Assembly: GCF_900626095.1 (NCBI RefSeq)
Contig: NZ_UYZZ01000008.1
Location: forward strand, 85,081-149,080
Reading direction: 5' to 3'
Source: Clostridium rectalis
Lineage (GTDB): Bacteria; Bacillota; Clostridia; Clostridiales; Clostridiaceae
DNA length: 64,000 nt
The notes beneath the pieces were generated by a model. It was not told the origin of the DNA. It did no database searches and worked only from the letters and a program-made list of their open reading frames with translations. Every line of letters starts with the position of its first letter. Within the stretch, counting starts at the first letter, position 1. The translations under genes were made by a program, and so were the position numbers. Positions 38,543 to 47,127 of the stretch are shown in pieces.

Positions 38543-39756
38543 TATAGATCCTCCTTTATTTTCTTCATACAATAACTTATAGCATTTTTTTCTCCAAAGG
38601 CACCAGCTTTAGTTATAATCTTTAATCCATGATATTTGCCACCCTTTAACTTCATAAGTGGTATACCTGGCATTATTTCCTCTATAATATTAGAACATAT
38701 AGATCCTGTTTTATTTATAAAACTTATAGCTGTATCTCCTCCTGTTAAAAATACTCCTGACACTTCTGATTTTTCCATAATTTTATCTAAAATATTTCCC
38801 AAAATACTTTCAGTATACTGACTGACTTCCTCTGATGTCATTTTCATATCCTTCCCTACTATTATAGCCTTTTCATAATCATTTCTATCATATGTAGAGG
38901 TGATTATTAAATCCTTATCTTTTGATAATAAATTCACTGCATAATCTATATAATAATCTTCCTTTTCCCCAATTAAAACCTTATCTATGGGTAACTTTAA
39001 AATATTTATTCCACTATTTTCAGCATATCTTAACTGTTTTATAGAAACATCACTTATACTCCCTACAACAGCTATAGATGGCTTAAGTGGATTTTTTATT
39101 TTTAATATAGTATCTGCCATCCCTGCAGAACCTACCCATAATGTCTTTTTCCCCGTAACCAATACATTACTTACTATTCTAATCATATCATCACTGTTTT
39201 CCACATCAAAACTATATATTCTACCATTATTAAAGTTCATTTTCTCTTCTCTTATGTCAGATATATTATAATGAATGACCTTTTCACTAAAAAACTTTTT
39301 AATTAAGTTACTTATATTATCTTCTATCACTGGTTTTTTTGGATCTTTTGATAATTCCGTTTCTATAATCCTTATACCATTTAATCTATGAATTCCATTC
39401 AAGGTAGTTCTACCTATTTCAGGAAATGCCGGTGAAAAAATAATTATATCAGGTTCATATTCCTCGTCAATAGCCTTTACCTCTGCAGATATATTTCCCC
39501 TTAATGTAGAATCTACCTTCTTATATATAAACTGAAATTCGTAGGAATTTAAATTTTTTATAGAATCTTTTACCTTATCATATGCCTCATGTTCCGTAAG
39601 TCCTCTACTTTCGGTATCAATTACATAAGAGTTATTAGGATTTCTCATTTTATCTATATTAAATATTACTTCCGTAGTTATCCCTCTTTTTTTTAATTGC
39701 ACCCCTGTATCATTTGCTCCTGTAAAATCATCTGCAATTATAAGATACCTTCCCAT
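38542..39756 (-). CDS. Four-carbon acid sugar kinase (DUF1537 family)
   Basis: A 404-residue kinase. N-terminal LIIADDFTGANDTGVQLKKRG, FIYKKVDSTLRGNI and FSPAFPEIGRTTLNG are hallmarks of the sugar-acid-binding DUF1537 domain; the C-terminal nucleotide domain has VFLTGGDTAIS and MKLKGGKYHGLKIITKAGAFG. Members phosphorylate D-threonate, erythronate or related acids. With PdxA2 next door the D-threonate route is the best fit. Lies between the KdgT-type permease and the PdxA-like gene. Confidence 0.92.
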   Translation of the reverse strand: MGRYLIIADDFTGANDTGVQLKKRGITTEVIFNIDKMRNPNNSYVIDTESRGLTEHEAYDKVKDSIKNLNSYEFQFIYKKVDSTLRGNISAEVKAIDEEYEPDIIIFSPAFPEIGRTTLNGIHRLNGIRIIETELSKDPKKPVIEDNISNLIKKFFSEKVIHYNISDIREEKMNFNNGRIYSFDVENSDDMIRIVSNVLVTGKKTLWVGSAGMADTILKIKNPLKPSIAVVGSISDVSIKQLRYAENSGINILKLPIDKVLIGEKEDYYIDYAVNLLSKDKDLIITSTYDRNDYEKAIIVGKDMKMTSEEVSQYTESILGNILDKIMEKSEVSGVFLTGGDTAISFINKTGSICSNIIEEIMPGIPLMKLKGGKYHGLKIITKAGAFGEKNAISYCMKKIKEDL

Positions 39757-39780
39757 AACAATTCCCCTTTCAATTGATTT

Positions 39781-40734
39781 TTAGGCACTTACTTCAACTT
39801 TTTCTCTTTTTCTATCCAATTTATCCAGATAAGATACTAATAACGGACATAAAATAGCAGTTACAATAACTGCCGCTGCAACCTGAGCTGTTGCTGAAGC
39901 CACATAAGTATTTAAAGAAGGATCTGCCAATGCAATTGCTGCGGGAGTTCCCACTGCATTTCCCGCAGTAGTCCCAACTGCAGCACCTACAGCCTTTCTC
40001 TTTCCGAAGAAAGTTGTAGAAAAATACCCGCCAAGCCCTGTTATAAAAACTACAATAACTCCTAATAAAAGACCAGGTAATCCTGCTTTTAAAATTGTTC
40101 TAAAATCTAAAGCGGCCCCTAAAGGAAAAGCAAAAAACGGGATAAGTAATGTTTGTCCATTTGCTAAAAATTTTCTCATATCTTCATCAAGATTTCCCAA
40201 AATAAATCCAATTAAAATAGGAATTAAAACTGCTATTAGAGCTATAAATGGTATATTAGCAAGCCCTGAAATTCCAAAAGCTAACATCGTAAAAAAAGGT
40301 CCATCATTTAGTGATAATATGGAAATAGCTCCTACATCTGTAGAATCCCCATACTGACCTGCTAAAGCTGCATATAACCCACCGTTAGAATTGGTTATAG
40401 CTGCTACTAAAGCTAAAGGAGTTAGACCCAATAATCCAGCGTGTCCAAAGGTTTTTCCTACAAACCATCCTATAAAAGCTCCTATGATAAATTTTGTAAA
40501 AGTTAAAACTGCCCCTTTATAAAGTGGTTTTCCTGCTTGCCTTATATCTATTTGGGCTCCATTACAAAGTACAAACAAAGCTATTAATGCTGTAGCACTT
40601 TGCTTAAATAATGCTGTTGTAAATCCACCTATATTTAGAGCCTCTGGAAACAAAGTATTAATAGTTGCACCCATTAATAACGGGATAACCATAAGACCTC
40701 CTGGTACCTTTTCCACAGTTTTTAATATTTTCAT
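39781..40734 (-). CDS. 2-keto-3-deoxygluconate permease family transporter (KdgT-like)
   Basis: A 317-residue membrane protein with about ten hydrophobic segments. VPGGLMVIPLLMGATINTLFPEAL at the N-terminus and GLTPLALVAAITNSNGGLYAALAGQYGD are KdgT family signatures. Family members import 2-keto-3-deoxygluconate by proton symport, but several act on other acid sugars. Located between the dehydratase and kinase genes, so it probably takes up the locus substrate. Confidence 0.92.
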   Translation of the reverse strand: MKILKTVEKVPGGLMVIPLLMGATINTLFPEALNIGGFTTALFKQSATALIALFVLCNGAQIDIRQAGKPLYKGAVLTFTKFIIGAFIGWFVGKTFGHAGLLGLTPLALVAAITNSNGGLYAALAGQYGDSTDVGAISILSLNDGPFFTMLAFGISGLANIPFIALIAVLIPILIGFILGNLDEDMRKFLANGQTLLIPFFAFPLGAALDFRTILKAGLPGLLLGVIVVFITGLGGYFSTTFFGKRKAVGAAVGTTAGNAVGTPAAIALADPSLNTYVASATAQVAAAVIVTAILCPLLVSYLDKLDRKREKVEVSA

Positions 40735-40764
40735 ATATTTACCCCCACATTCTAAAACTCATTT

Positions 40765-40794
40765 ACTCCAATAGATTAAAAAATCTATTGGAGT
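40765..40794 (-). repeat. Intercistronic stem-loop
   Basis: ACTCCAATAGATT (40765-40777) and AATCTATTGGAGT (40782-40794) are perfect complements but lack a clear U run on the minus strand. It may be a leaky terminator or RNA-stabilising hairpin separating dehydratase from transporter expression. Confidence 0.65.
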
Positions 40795-40799
40795 TTAAT

Positions 40800-41957
40800 T
40801 TAAAAAGTTGATATAAGCTTATATATACCAAACTCCCTATGATTTAATGCTTCTGACTTTGTAAATTTACCATTTATCACTTCACACATTTCCTTAAAAA
40901 TCTCTTCCCCTACATCCTGTATAGTTTTAATTCCCTCTATTACTGTACCTGCATTTATATCCATATTATCTTTCATCATTTTAAATGTATCTGGATTTCC
41001 TGTGATTTTTATTACTGGAGTTATTGGTGAACCTGTTGGAGTTCCTCTTCCAGTTGTGAATAAAACTATCTGAGCTCCTCCTGCAGTCATCCCTGTAATA
41101 GATTCTATATCTTGTCCAGGAGTATCCATAATGTAAAGTCCCTTACCATCTGGAGCCTTTGCATATTCTAAAACTCCTTGAATAGGTCTAGTTCCACCTT
41201 TATATATACACCCTAAGGATTTTTCTTCTATAGTAGTAAGACCTCCTTGAATATTCCCTGGAGTAGGTTGTCCCCCCCTCATATCAACTCCCATAGTCAT
41301 AGCCTTCTTTTCACAATCTGAAACTATCTTTAATATTTTATCCCCAACTTCCTTTGTTACTGCCCTTTTAGCTAAAATATGTTCTGCCCCTATAAATTCT
41401 GTTGTTTCCGAAAAAATAGATGTACCTTTACAATCAACTAATTTATCTGATGCATATCCTACAGATGGATTTGAAGCTAACCCTGAAGTAGTGTCTGATC
41501 CTCCACATTCTATTGCAATAGTAATTTCTGATAAATCTATTTCTTCTTTTTTCAATTTACCTATTTCATCACACATTTCCCTTAAAATTTTTATTCCCTT
41601 AGCTTCTGTGTTTAAAGTTCCACCATTTTCTTGAATTATTATATACTCTGACTTCTTGCCTGTTTTACCTATTTCCTTTGCTACTTTTTTTGCTGATACT
41701 CCTTCACATCCTAATCCTACAACTAAAACTGCCGCCACATTAGGGTTTTTTCCAAGTCCAATTAATATATCACTTGTTAATTCTAAGTCCGGTCCTACTT
41801 GACAACATCCATGTTGATTAGGTATAGATATTGCTCCATTTATATGATTTGCTATTCTAAATGCCACCTCACTTGCACAGACCGATGCAGGAATAACCAA
41901 TATATGATTTCTTATACCAACAGCTCCATTTTCTCTTCTATATCCATAAAGTTTCAT
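40800..41957 (-). CDS. UxaA-family dehydratase, large subunit
   Basis: A 385-residue protein matching the C-terminal catalytic part of altronate dehydratase (UxaA/GarD). GYRRENGAVGIRNHILVIPASVCASEVA, HGCCQVGPD, VLVVGLGCEGVSA, IAIECGGSDTTSGLASNPSVGYASD and GLYIMDTPGQDIESITGMTAGGAQIVLFTTGRGTPTGSPI are recognisable. It is a split-gene version: the SAF domain is encoded by the preceding gene with a TAATG overlap. Enzymes of this layout include altronate-type dehydratases and sulfolactate lyase SuyAB, so the reaction is uncertain. Confidence 0.88.
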   Translation of the reverse strand: MKLYGYRRENGAVGIRNHILVIPASVCASEVAFRIANHINGAISIPNQHGCCQVGPDLELTSDILIGLGKNPNVAAVLVVGLGCEGVSAKKVAKEIGKTGKKSEYIIIQENGGTLNTEAKGIKILREMCDEIGKLKKEEIDLSEITIAIECGGSDTTSGLASNPSVGYASDKLVDCKGTSIFSETTEFIGAEHILAKRAVTKEVGDKILKIVSDCEKKAMTMGVDMRGGQPTPGNIQGGLTTIEEKSLGCIYKGGTRPIQGVLEYAKAPDGKGLYIMDTPGQDIESITGMTAGGAQIVLFTTGRGTPTGSPITPVIKITGNPDTFKMMKDNMDINAGTVIEGIKTIQDVGEEIFKEMCEVINGKFTKSEALNHREFGIYKLISTF

Positions 41958-42256
41958 TACTTTAACACCTCCAAATCTCCTCTTCCTCTTTCACTTATAA
42001 CATTATGAACATGAACATAATCACCTTTACAAATATCACTGGTTGCTTGTCCTATCTCTTCCCCATACTTTATTATTTCCTCTCCCTTTTTAATATCCTT
42101 TATAGCAAACTTATGTCCAAAAGGTATATGCTCATTAAGTCTTACTCTTTGTTCATCCCCAAAAATATCAATTAATATTTCTTGTTGTTTTTTTAAATAT
42201 TTTACTGTAGTTGCAACATTATCATTTTCATTAGCTACTACCGCAAGTTTTAACAT
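41957..42256 (-). CDS. UxaA-family dehydratase, small (SAF domain) subunit
   Basis: A 99-residue SAF-domain protein equivalent to the N-terminus of UxaA. LNEHIPFGHKFAIKDIKKGEEIIKYGEEIGQATSDICKGDYVHVHNV is the core, with the His-x-Asn tail typical of the family. First gene after the sigma-54 promoter. GGAGGGA before its ATG. Works as a complex with the large subunit. Confidence 0.9.
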   Translation of the reverse strand: MLKLAVVANENDNVATTVKYLKKQQEILIDIFGDEQRVRLNEHIPFGHKFAIKDIKKGEEIIKYGEEIGQATSDICKGDYVHVHNVISERGRGDLEVLK

Positions 42257-42302
42257 AATATATCCCTCCTAATATTTTTTAGACTTTATATGAAATATTA
42301 AA

Positions 42303-42317
42303 GCAAAATTCGTGCCA
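42303..42317 (-). promoter_or_regulatory. Sigma-54 (-24/-12) promoter of the sugar-acid locus
   Basis: On the minus strand TGGCACGAATTTTGC matches the sigma-54 consensus TGGCACG-N4-TTGC at every fixed base. It lies about 47 bases before the small dehydratase subunit ATG. A sigma-54-dependent activator gene is next upstream, which fits the known architecture. Confidence 0.9.
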
Positions 42318-42369
42318 AATCCCTTCTATATTGAAATATTTTATTTATAATATAATATGCCTTTTTATC

Positions 42370-42390
42370 ATTACAGTACAATAATGTAAT
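42370..42390. promoter_or_regulatory. Candidate activator site (inverted repeat)
   Basis: ATTACA (42370-42375) and TGTAAT (42385-42390) are inverted half-sites with a 9-base gap, 53-87 bases upstream of the sigma-54 promoter, in the range of enhancer-binding-protein sites. Single weak occurrence. Confidence 0.35.
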
Positions 42391-42548
42391 CTAAGTGAGT
42401 AAATAAGCATTTTTTAGGCTATATTAGAAAAAATTACCTTAACATCATATAAATTTTTTATAGAATGCCTTAAGGAAAATAATATTATAAATATTTTAAT
42501 TATTTAATTTTATGATGTATTATGCAACATAAATCTGTTTTATAATAA

Positions 42549-42577
42549 AAAAAATGATGCATATAGCATCATTTTTT
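42549..42577. terminator. Terminator of the PrpR-type regulator
   Basis: AAAAAATGATGC (42549-42560) and GCATCATTTTTT (42566-42577) form a perfect stem, next to the regulator stop codon. Confidence 0.85.
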
Positions 42578-42579
42578 AT

Positions 42580-44493
42580 CTATCGTTTTATTTTTCTCCA
42601 TATAGTACTTCTATCAATTTTTAAAACTTCACAGGTCTTATTAACAGATCCGTTATATTTATCCAGTACAAATTTTATATACTCCTTTTTAACTTCCTCT
42701 AAACTTTTATCATTGTAAACCACATATAATGAATTAGGATTTACAGATACAGACCTTTCATTATTATCGCCAATACACTCACAAAAACTACTATCCTCTA
42801 CGATTATATCTTCCACTTGTAACTTAGTATCTTCTGATAATATTACAGCTCTTTCTAATATCCCTTCAAGCTCCCTTACGTTACCTCTATAATCATAATT
42901 TAAAAGTAATTCCACTGCTTTTTTAGATATTCCACATATATTTTTATTATATTTATTAGAATATTTTTTTATAAAAAAATCTCCTATTTGAAGTATATCT
43001 TCTTTTCTATTGTTTAAAGGCGGTATATTTAAAAACAATATATTTATTCTAAAATAAAGATCTTCTCTGAAAATATTTTTTTCTACCATAACCCTTAAGT
43101 TTTTATTTGTGGCACTTATTATTCTTACATCTATAGGAATTAACTTATCGTCCCCTATCCTCATTACCTGTTTTTCTTGTATTACCCTTAATAATCTTCC
43201 CTGTAAATTCAGTGGAATTTCCCCTATCTCATCTAAAAAAATTGTACCACCATGGGCAAGTTCAAATAACCCAGCTTTACCACCCTTACAAGCTCCTGTA
43301 AAAGCACCTTCTGCATATCCAAAAAGTTCACTTTCAATTAAATTAGGTGGCAATGCTGCACAATTTATAGCAACAAAAGGGCCCTTACTTCTTTCACTAT
43401 AATTATGTATGCTTTGGCTAAATAATTCTTTTCCCACTCCTGAAGGTCCGGTTATCAGCACAGGTGAATCAAAGCTACTGTATTTTTTGGCTTTGATTAT
43501 ACAATCTTTTATAATCTTTGATTTATATATTATATCTTTAAAAGTATATTTAGCTAAAAAGCCCTTTTTACTTAAATTAATTCTTAACTTTTTCTCCAAC
43601 TCTTGAATTTCAGTTATATCCTTAAAAGTAGCTACTGCTCCAACTATTTGTTTATCAACAACTATAGGGATTCTATTAGTAGCTATTTTAGACTTTTTAA
43701 CTTCCTGTATTTCTCCAAATTCAGGTTCACCGCTTTTAACTACATTAATCAGCTTATTATTACTTATTATTAAATTTATATTTTTACCTATTACCTCCTT
43801 TTCTTCCATATCAAATATCTTTTGTGCCATATAATTGAAAACATATATTTTTTCTTCACTATCTATAGCAACTATTCCATTATCCACAAAATCTATTATA
43901 GTTTTAAAGCTTTGGGATTTTTCCTTTTCCATTTTAGTTATTTTAAATAATCTTCTTGCTTCTTCTATAGCATTAGTTATAGATTCTTTTCCGGATTTTA
44001 TAATATAGCTTACACAATGTGATTTTTTTGTTACTCTATTCCCTATAGTATCCCCTACAAAAACCTTTATTCCATTATTTATATAAGGCATAATTTTGTA
44101 TTGTGCATCCTCTTGGTTATCTATTTGAATTTTTACTACATCCATATGAAGCACTTCTTTTATTACCTCTGCCCCATCTATAATATTTTTGTATCCTACT
44201 ACCCCTATCTTTCCTTTATAATTAATTATGTTTTTAAAACCTCTTAGTATATCAAAAGATGTCATTTTTATTTCTACCACTGGAACATCTACCGAATTTT
44301 TTATCATAGTATACGTTCCACCTCTAGAAATTATTACACTAGCTCCGTGTTTTACTGCTTTTTTTGCTTGAGTTACCCCCTTACTTAAATCTCCTAAAAC
44401 TACTTCTATATTTTTATATCCCTTTTCTTTAATAATTTTATTACTAAGCTTATATAAATCAATAAAAGGAGCTATTAATACTATTTCCTTCAT
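42580..44493 (-). CDS. Sigma-54-dependent activator, PrpR_N-PAS-AAA+-Fis type
   Basis: A 637-residue enhancer-binding protein. The N-terminus (about 1-170) is a PrpR_N/PtsI-like sensor with [27 protein letters not shown] domain follows (about 200-300, [19 protein letters not shown]). The AAA+ core has Walker A GPSGVGKE, the sigma-54 contact GAFTGA and Walker [12 protein letters not shown]. The C-terminal Fis-type helix-turn-helix is [24 protein letters not shown]. It lies upstream of the dehydratase operon with its sigma-54 promoter between them, so it is the likely activator. The ligand is presumably a sugar acid or phosphate. Confidence 0.93.
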   Translation of the reverse strand: MKEIVLIAPFIDLYKLSNKIIKEKGYKNIEVVLGDLSKGVTQAKKAVKHGASVIISRGGTYTMIKNSVDVPVVEIKMTSFDILRGFKNIINYKGKIGVVGYKNIIDGAEVIKEVLHMDVVKIQIDNQEDAQYKIMPYINNGIKVFVGDTIGNRVTKKSHCVSYIIKSGKESITNAIEEARRLFKITKMEKEKSQSFKTIIDFVDNGIVAIDSEEKIYVFNYMAQKIFDMEEKEVIGKNINLIISNNKLINVVKSGEPEFGEIQEVKKSKIATNRIPIVVDKQIVGAVATFKDITEIQELEKKLRINLSKKGFLAKYTFKDIIYKSKIIKDCIIKAKKYSSFDSPVLITGPSGVGKELFSQSIHNYSERSKGPFVAINCAALPPNLIESELFGYAEGAFTGACKGGKAGLFELAHGGTIFLDEIGEIPLNLQGRLLRVIQEKQVMRIGDDKLIPIDVRIISATNKNLRVMVEKNIFREDLYFRINILFLNIPPLNNRKEDILQIGDFFIKKYSNKYNKNICGISKKAVELLLNYDYRGNVRELEGILERAVILSEDTKLQVEDIIVEDSSFCECIGDNNERSVSVNPNSLYVVYNDKSLEEVKKEYIKFVLDKYNGSVNKTCEVLKIDRSTIWRKIKR

Positions 44494-44523
44494 AAAATCA
44501 TAATTCCCCCATTATAAAACACA

Positions 44524-44961
44524 TTATCTATCCTTAACTCTAAATTGAATCTTTATATATTTTCCTTCAATTCTAGTTACTACAATACTATAGTTTTTAT
44601 TTTTAATAATTTTTTCTAACTCTTTAGACTCTTCTTTATTAAATATTTTAATTACTTCATTATTTTTAGAACAAATAACCATTGTTTCTTTTCTTTTAAT
44701 TAGGTATAAGTTGTCCCATTCCTTTATTTTATATCCTTTATTTAAAATATCTATAATTATGCCTCTATCCAAAATAAGTTCTATAATTCGTAAATACTTT
44801 TCCGTAAGAATTTCATTTTCAAGTTTTAGATGTTGTAATTTTTTAGTCTTCTCCTCTTTACTAAACTGCAAAACTTTAATTTGATTCTTACATTGTTCAA
44901 TTCTTCTATCTAAATCTTCTAATTTATTTCCCTTTATTTTTGCATAAAACTTATTAAACAT
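44524..44961 (-). CDS. Hypothetical protein with coiled coil, 145 aa
   Basis: Not recognised. Residues about 12-60 form a likely coiled coil (LEDLDRRIEQCKNQIKVLQF...). The C-terminal half alternates strand- and helix-like segments (MVICSKNNEVIKIF, YSIVVTRIEGKYIKIQF). The ATG at 44961 is preferred for the GGAG six bases upstream; the ATG at 44973 overlaps its own site. It ends 31 bases before the PrpR-type regulator starts and could be cotranscribed with it. Divergent from another coiled-coil protein. Confidence 0.6.
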   Translation of the reverse strand: MFNKFYAKIKGNKLEDLDRRIEQCKNQIKVLQFSKEEKTKKLQHLKLENEILTEKYLRIIELILDRGIIIDILNKGYKIKEWDNLYLIKRKETMVICSKNNEVIKIFNKEESKELEKIIKNKNYSIVVTRIEGKYIKIQFRVKDR

Positions 44962-45032
44962 AAACTTCTCCATCCTTGTTTATATAAAATTATGGTGTAA
45001 AATATTATATATAGAAAAAATGAGGTGTTACT

Positions 45033-45344
45033 TTGAATATGCAAGATAAGCTACTCATAATTATATCAAATATAAAGAAAAAATTAAAATATTTGTATTT
45101 ATCCTTATGTAAAAAAATAAAAATTTTTTACCATAAACACAAATATATAGAGGCACTTTATAACCCTTTACTAAAGGAAAAAATTGAAAATAAAAATACA
45201 TTAACTAAAAATATTTCATTATTAAACCATTCAATTAAAAGTATAGATAACCAATGTAAGGATTTTAAAAACGAAAACTTAAGGTTAAAAAATAGTATAT
45301 CAACGTTACAAAACCTACTAATATATAAAAATAATAGAGCTTAG
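45033..45344 (+). CDS. Hypothetical basic coiled-coil protein, 103 aa
   Basis: Unknown family. Very lysine-rich N-terminal half (SNIKKKLKYLYLSLCKKIKIFYHKHK) then a C-terminal coiled coil (ISLLNHSIKSIDNQCKDFKNENLRLKNSISTLQNLL). Start TTG at 45033 behind GAGGTG. The stop codon lies inside a strong terminator, supporting a real short transcript. Function unknown. Confidence 0.55.
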   Translation: MNMQDKLLIIISNIKKKLKYLYLSLCKKIKIFYHKHKYIEALYNPLLKEKIENKNTLTKNISLLNHSIKSIDNQCKDFKNENLRLKNSISTLQNLLIYKNNRA

Positions 45345-45378
45345 AAGTTTTTTCGAAGCATCTAAGCTCTATTTTTAC
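45333..45378 (+). terminator. Terminator overlapping the stop of the coiled-coil gene
   Basis: AATAGAGCTTAGA (45333-45345) and TCTAAGCTCTATT (45361-45373) are perfect complements followed by T residues. Confidence 0.88.
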
Positions 45379-45424
45379 AATATTAATTCTATGTAATTAT
45401 ATAAATAAATTATAATATTTTTTA

Positions 45425-46141
45425 TTAATACTTTAATATATTATTTAATATGCCCTTTATATCCTCCGCTAAATTACCTTTCTGCTCTTTAGTAAGATTC
45501 TCTACATATATAGGCTTAGCTATAGTAATTTTCACATTAGCACTCTTTAATTTATTTCCTTCATTAGCCTCCCTAGCTTTATATGTGCCATCAATAGCTA
45601 TAGGTACAATAGGTACTCCACCTTTAATAGCTAATTTCATACTTCCCTTTTTAAATTCATTAAGCTTAGGTCCTTTGCTTCTTGTACCCTCTGGAAATAT
45701 AACCATAGAATATCCTTTTTTTATGTTATCTATGCCCTCATTTATAGACTTTACGGCTTCTCTTATATTATTTCTATCCATAAATACACAGTGTATTTCT
45801 CTCATCCATGAACTTAATACTTTAATATTTTCCATTTCCTTTTTAGCTATAAATCCCATAGGCTTTTTTGTTGCTGCAAGTAACACTGGAATATCAAATA
45901 AACTTTGATGATTTGCCACATATACACAGTTTCCTTTTGGAATATTTGAAATACCTTCCACTTCTATGTTAATTCCTACTTTTTTCACTAAAAATTCTGC
46001 CCAACCTAATACCTTTTCATAGGCAAGTTTATCAGCCTCTTTAATTTTCCCCTGTTTTCTAAGAGAATTAATTCTAGGTTTTTTAAAAAGAGTTCCTACC
46101 ATATAAATACCAAACTGTAAATATAACCATAAGTTTTTCAT
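45425..46141 (-). CDS. plsC: 1-acyl-sn-glycerol-3-phosphate acyltransferase
   Basis: A 238-residue PlsC-family acyltransferase making phosphatidic acid from lysophosphatidic acid. The HX4D catalytic motif is in VANHQSLFDIPVL and the substrate motif in VIFPEGTRSKGP; a third conserved block is VPIVPIAIDGTYKA. An N-terminal hydrophobic segment anchors it to the membrane. ATG start. Divergent from the MBL gene. Confidence 0.93.
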   Translation of the reverse strand: MKNLWLYLQFGIYMVGTLFKKPRINSLRKQGKIKEADKLAYEKVLGWAEFLVKKVGINIEVEGISNIPKGNCVYVANHQSLFDIPVLLAATKKPMGFIAKKEMENIKVLSSWMREIHCVFMDRNNIREAVKSINEGIDNIKKGYSMVIFPEGTRSKGPKLNEFKKGSMKLAIKGGVPIVPIAIDGTYKAREANEGNKLKSANVKITIAKPIYVENLTKEQKGNLAEDIKGILNNILKY

Positions 46142-46275
46142 TTAAATTTTCTCCCTTGTAATCGCTAATTTTAATCTAATTATATCATATAGCCAAATTC
46201 TAGTGAAGTTTTACAAGAATTAATATTACTATATATGTCAATAATTAAGAAGAAAAATATTTTAAAGGAGTAAAA

Positions 46276-47127
46276 ATGTTTAATTCTAAAAAATATATTT
46301 TCCTAATCGTTTCCATATTAATGTTATTTTCAAGTTGCAACTTGAAAAATAGATTTTATGATGACATTAATGAAAATATTTTAAAAATTCATTTCATAAA
46401 TGTTGGTCAAGGTGACAGCACTCTTTTACAATTCAATAATAAAAATTTACTAATAGATTCTGGTCCTTTAAACAGCTTTGAAAACACTATAAAATACTTA
46501 AAAAAATTAAAAGTTAAGCAATTGGATTATGTAATAGCTACTCACCCCCATGAGGATCATATAGGTGCCATGAGTGAAATAATTAAAACCTTTGAAGTTA
46601 AAAAATTTTATGCTCCAAAAGTAACTTCAAATACAGACTATTTTTATAACATGATTAAGGAATTAAAGAAAAGTAATATAAAAATAAATATAGCTAAAGA
46701 CCAAATAAAACTTCCCTTTGATGCTAAAATAAAATGTGTATTTCTTTCTCCAAATAGCAGTAATTATACTAATTTAAATAACTACTCTGCGGTTTTAAAA
46801 ATTACCTATGGAAGATGTAACTTTCTTTTTACTGGAGACGCTGAATCTTTAGTAGAACAAGAAATATTAGATAAAAGATATAATATAAGCTGCCAAGTGC
46901 TTAAATTGGGGCATCATGGCAGCAGTACTTCAACCTGTGATCAATTTTTAGAAAAGACCTCTCCAAATGTTGCAATTGCAAGTTGCGGTAAAAATAATAT
47001 ATTTAATCACCCTAATAAAAAAACACTGCAAAAGTTAGCTGAAAAAGGAGTTAAATTATATAGAACTGATATTGATGGTACTATAGTTTTAGTATGCAAC
47101 GGTTCTAACATTAAAAAATCAAACTGA
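46276..47127 (+). CDS. MBL-fold hydrolase, ComEC/Rec2-like domain, probable lipoprotein
   Basis: A 283-residue exported metallo-beta-lactamase-fold protein. Signal peptide with lipobox LMLFSSCNLKN, so probably membrane anchored outside the cell. The metal site is visible as THPHEDHIGAM (HxHxDH), FTGDAE and LGHHGSSTS. HFINVGQGDSTLLQF is the start typical of ComEC-type competence MBL domains, here without the membrane channel. Likely a surface nuclease or phosphodiesterase; the substrate is inference. AAAGGAG before ATG. Its 3' end overlaps the convergent permease by 9 bases. Confidence 0.87.
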   Translation: MFNSKKYIFLIVSILMLFSSCNLKNRFYDDINENILKIHFINVGQGDSTLLQFNNKNLLIDSGPLNSFENTIKYLKKLKVKQLDYVIATHPHEDHIGAMSEIIKTFEVKKFYAPKVTSNTDYFYNMIKELKKSNIKINIAKDQIKLPFDAKIKCVFLSPNSSNYTNLNNYSAVLKITYGRCNFLFTGDAESLVEQEILDKRYNISCQVLKLGHHGSSTSTCDQFLEKTSPNVAIASCGKNNIFNHPNKKTLQKLAEKGVKLYRTDIDGTIVLVCNGSNIKKSN

